Positions 5,732 to 6,311 of a DNA stretch of 6,311 nucleotides are shown here, in pieces. Within the stretch, counting starts at the first letter, position 1. Every line of letters starts with the position of its first letter. Where the stretch lies: assembly GCA_023136305.1 (NCBI GenBank), contig JAGLSF010000122.1, positions 1-6,311 of the forward strand, read 5' to 3'. Position numbers and translations under genes: made by a program. The stretch is from Spirochaetota bacterium. GTDB lineage: Bacteria > Spirochaetota > B62-G9 > DRHN01. Below the pieces are notes generated by a model that had not been told where the DNA came from, searched no databases, and was given only the letters and a program-made list of their open reading frames with translations.

Positions 5732-6140
5732 TCAGAATAACAACCATTGTACTGTCGGCATCATATCTACTATTTCATACAAATCCGTTTTTAGCTCATT
5801 AATCTCCCCAATGAGCGATTCATTACTATTAATCGCATCCGCGCTGACGCTTGTTTTCAATGAATAATTGATAACGATTGGTGCGTATAATTGATAATTA
5901 TTTGCCCGTGTCAGCGATACATATGCATTCCATTCATCTTCAAACAGGTATCTTTCCAGCGCATTGTTTCTTGCTTCAATAGCCGGGAGGTGCAGTGGTT
6001 GTCAGCCTGCCCAGAGACCTTCTGGTACAGTAGGGGATATAGCCTTTGGCATAGGATTTTTCATATGCATCCTCTGCATACTCGAGCGCATACTCACAAT
6101 TGAAGACAATCACGCAGCTAAAGACTGCTGTTTTTTTCAT
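5732..6140 (-). pseudogene. Small exported-type hypothetical gene broken by a frameshift
   Basis: On the minus strand an ATG at 6140, preceded by AAAGGTG at 6151-6145, opens a 54-codon frame to a TGA at 5976. It begins MKKTAVFSCVIVF, a possible signal peptide, and continues with a helical, Ala/Tyr-rich stretch (CEYALEYAEDAYEKSYAKGY). From 6001 a second frame, offset by one base, stays open for 89 codons to a TGA at 5732. It reads like real protein (EARNNALERYLFEDEWNAYV, then ANNYQLYAPIVINYSL and IGEINELKTDLYEIV). One +1 shift between 6001 and 5979 would join them into a protein of about 135 residues. The region is more AT-rich than the other genes. I recognise no family. It could be a decayed gene, a sequencing error, or two unrelated small frames. 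It ends 9 bp from rpsU, convergently. Confidence 0.45.
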
Positions 6141-6217
6141 TTCACACCTTTCATTGCGCCTGACCTCTCGTACAAACCGTGTTCAGCGCAGGCTTCTATA
6201 ATCTTTATATCATCCAT
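6137..6217 (-). CDS. Possible 26-residue small protein upstream of the broken gene
   Basis: ATG at 6217 (minus strand) opens a 26-codon frame, MDDIKIIEACAEHGLYERSG and six further residues. Its TGA overlaps the ATG of the next frame (ATGA at 6140-6137), the usual sign of translational coupling. GAAGG (6230-6226) lies 8 nt upstream as a modest ribosome-binding site. The composition looks protein-like, but the length is too short to be sure. It may be a leader peptide, a fragment of a decayed gene, or chance. Confidence 0.22.
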   Translation of the reverse strand: MDDIKIIEACAEHGLYERSGAMKGVK

Positions 6218-6311
6218 ACATGTCGCCTTCAACACAATTCAGGAGATGTGATATATGACATGTTCCAACTGTCAGTGAACAAGTGTTGCATCTCGATATA
6301 TATACGCTTCA
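6218..6311. other. Right-edge AT-rich sequence, nothing assignable
   Basis: A minus-strand frame is open from the window edge to a TGA at 6229, with an ATG at 6291 giving 20 codons (MQHLFTDSWNMSYITSPELC). There is no clear ribosome-binding site and I recognise no family. A TATATATA run lies at 6296-6303. This could be promoter or leader sequence for the minus-strand frames, or the end of a gene beyond the window. Confidence 0.3.

Noticed and set aside
5679..5867. Plus-strand 62-codon frame overlapping the end of rpsU
   Set aside because: Its start lies inside rpsU in another frame and its remainder is antisense to the minus-strand 89-codon frame.
5964..6251. A 95-codon plus-strand open frame with a hydrophobic centre
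   Set aside because: It starts at a TTG without a ribosome-binding site and is antisense to the minus-strand frames, which have better initiation signals and more protein-like composition. Not excluded entirely.
6241..6278. Plus-strand mini-frame MTCSNCQ with AGGAG 9 nt upstream
   Set aside because: Seven codons are too few to distinguish from chance despite the CxxC pattern.

Overview
The window comes from a bacterial chromosome and is almost entirely ordinary, well-conserved genes. Bacterial features are Shine-Dalgarno sequences, a sigma70-type promoter in front of a ribosomal protein S21 gene, and an ECF sigma / membrane anti-sigma pair. The mix (PflX-like radical SAM protein, B12-type radical SAM protein, long-form nucleoside diphosphate kinase, zinc-binding anti-sigma factor with a large extracytoplasmic domain) fits a deep-branching, probably anaerobic Gram-negative lineage such as an uncultured FCB/PVC or Omnitrophota-like group. 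This placement is inference; no marker in the window settles it.

Left part (1-1487, + strand): the 3' end of a PflX-like (COG1313-type) radical SAM gene is followed after about 100 bp by a complete Gfo/Idh/MocA-family NAD(P)-dependent oxidoreductase. Middle left (1484-3412, - strand): an apparent two-gene operon, ndk then a B12-domain-type radical SAM protein 12 bp downstream. The radical SAM gene runs tail to tail into the oxidoreductase, and the two genes share one CTAG as their stop codons.

Middle right (3413-5266): a 189-bp divergent promoter region separates ndk from an ECF sigma factor and its abutting membrane anti-sigma factor (TAG immediately followed by ATG). A sigmaE-like promoter match lies directly against the sigma start codon and suggests autoregulation, but its geometry is odd.

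Right part (5267-6311): an AT-rich intergenic region carries a 13-bp perfect inverted repeat and a near-consensus sigma70 promoter driving rpsU with a very short leader. Downstream of rpsU the last ~590 bp are AT-rich and contain no intact gene longer than about 55 codons. I read a minus-strand small gene there that is split between two frames (5732-6140), preceded by two tiny open frames of doubtful status.

I see no tRNA, rRNA, CRISPR array, insertion sequence or phage gene. The points most worth a second look are the sigmaE-like promoter overlapping the sigma start, the inverted repeat before rpsU, and the frameshifted gene after rpsU. I do not see a clear new multi-gene system.
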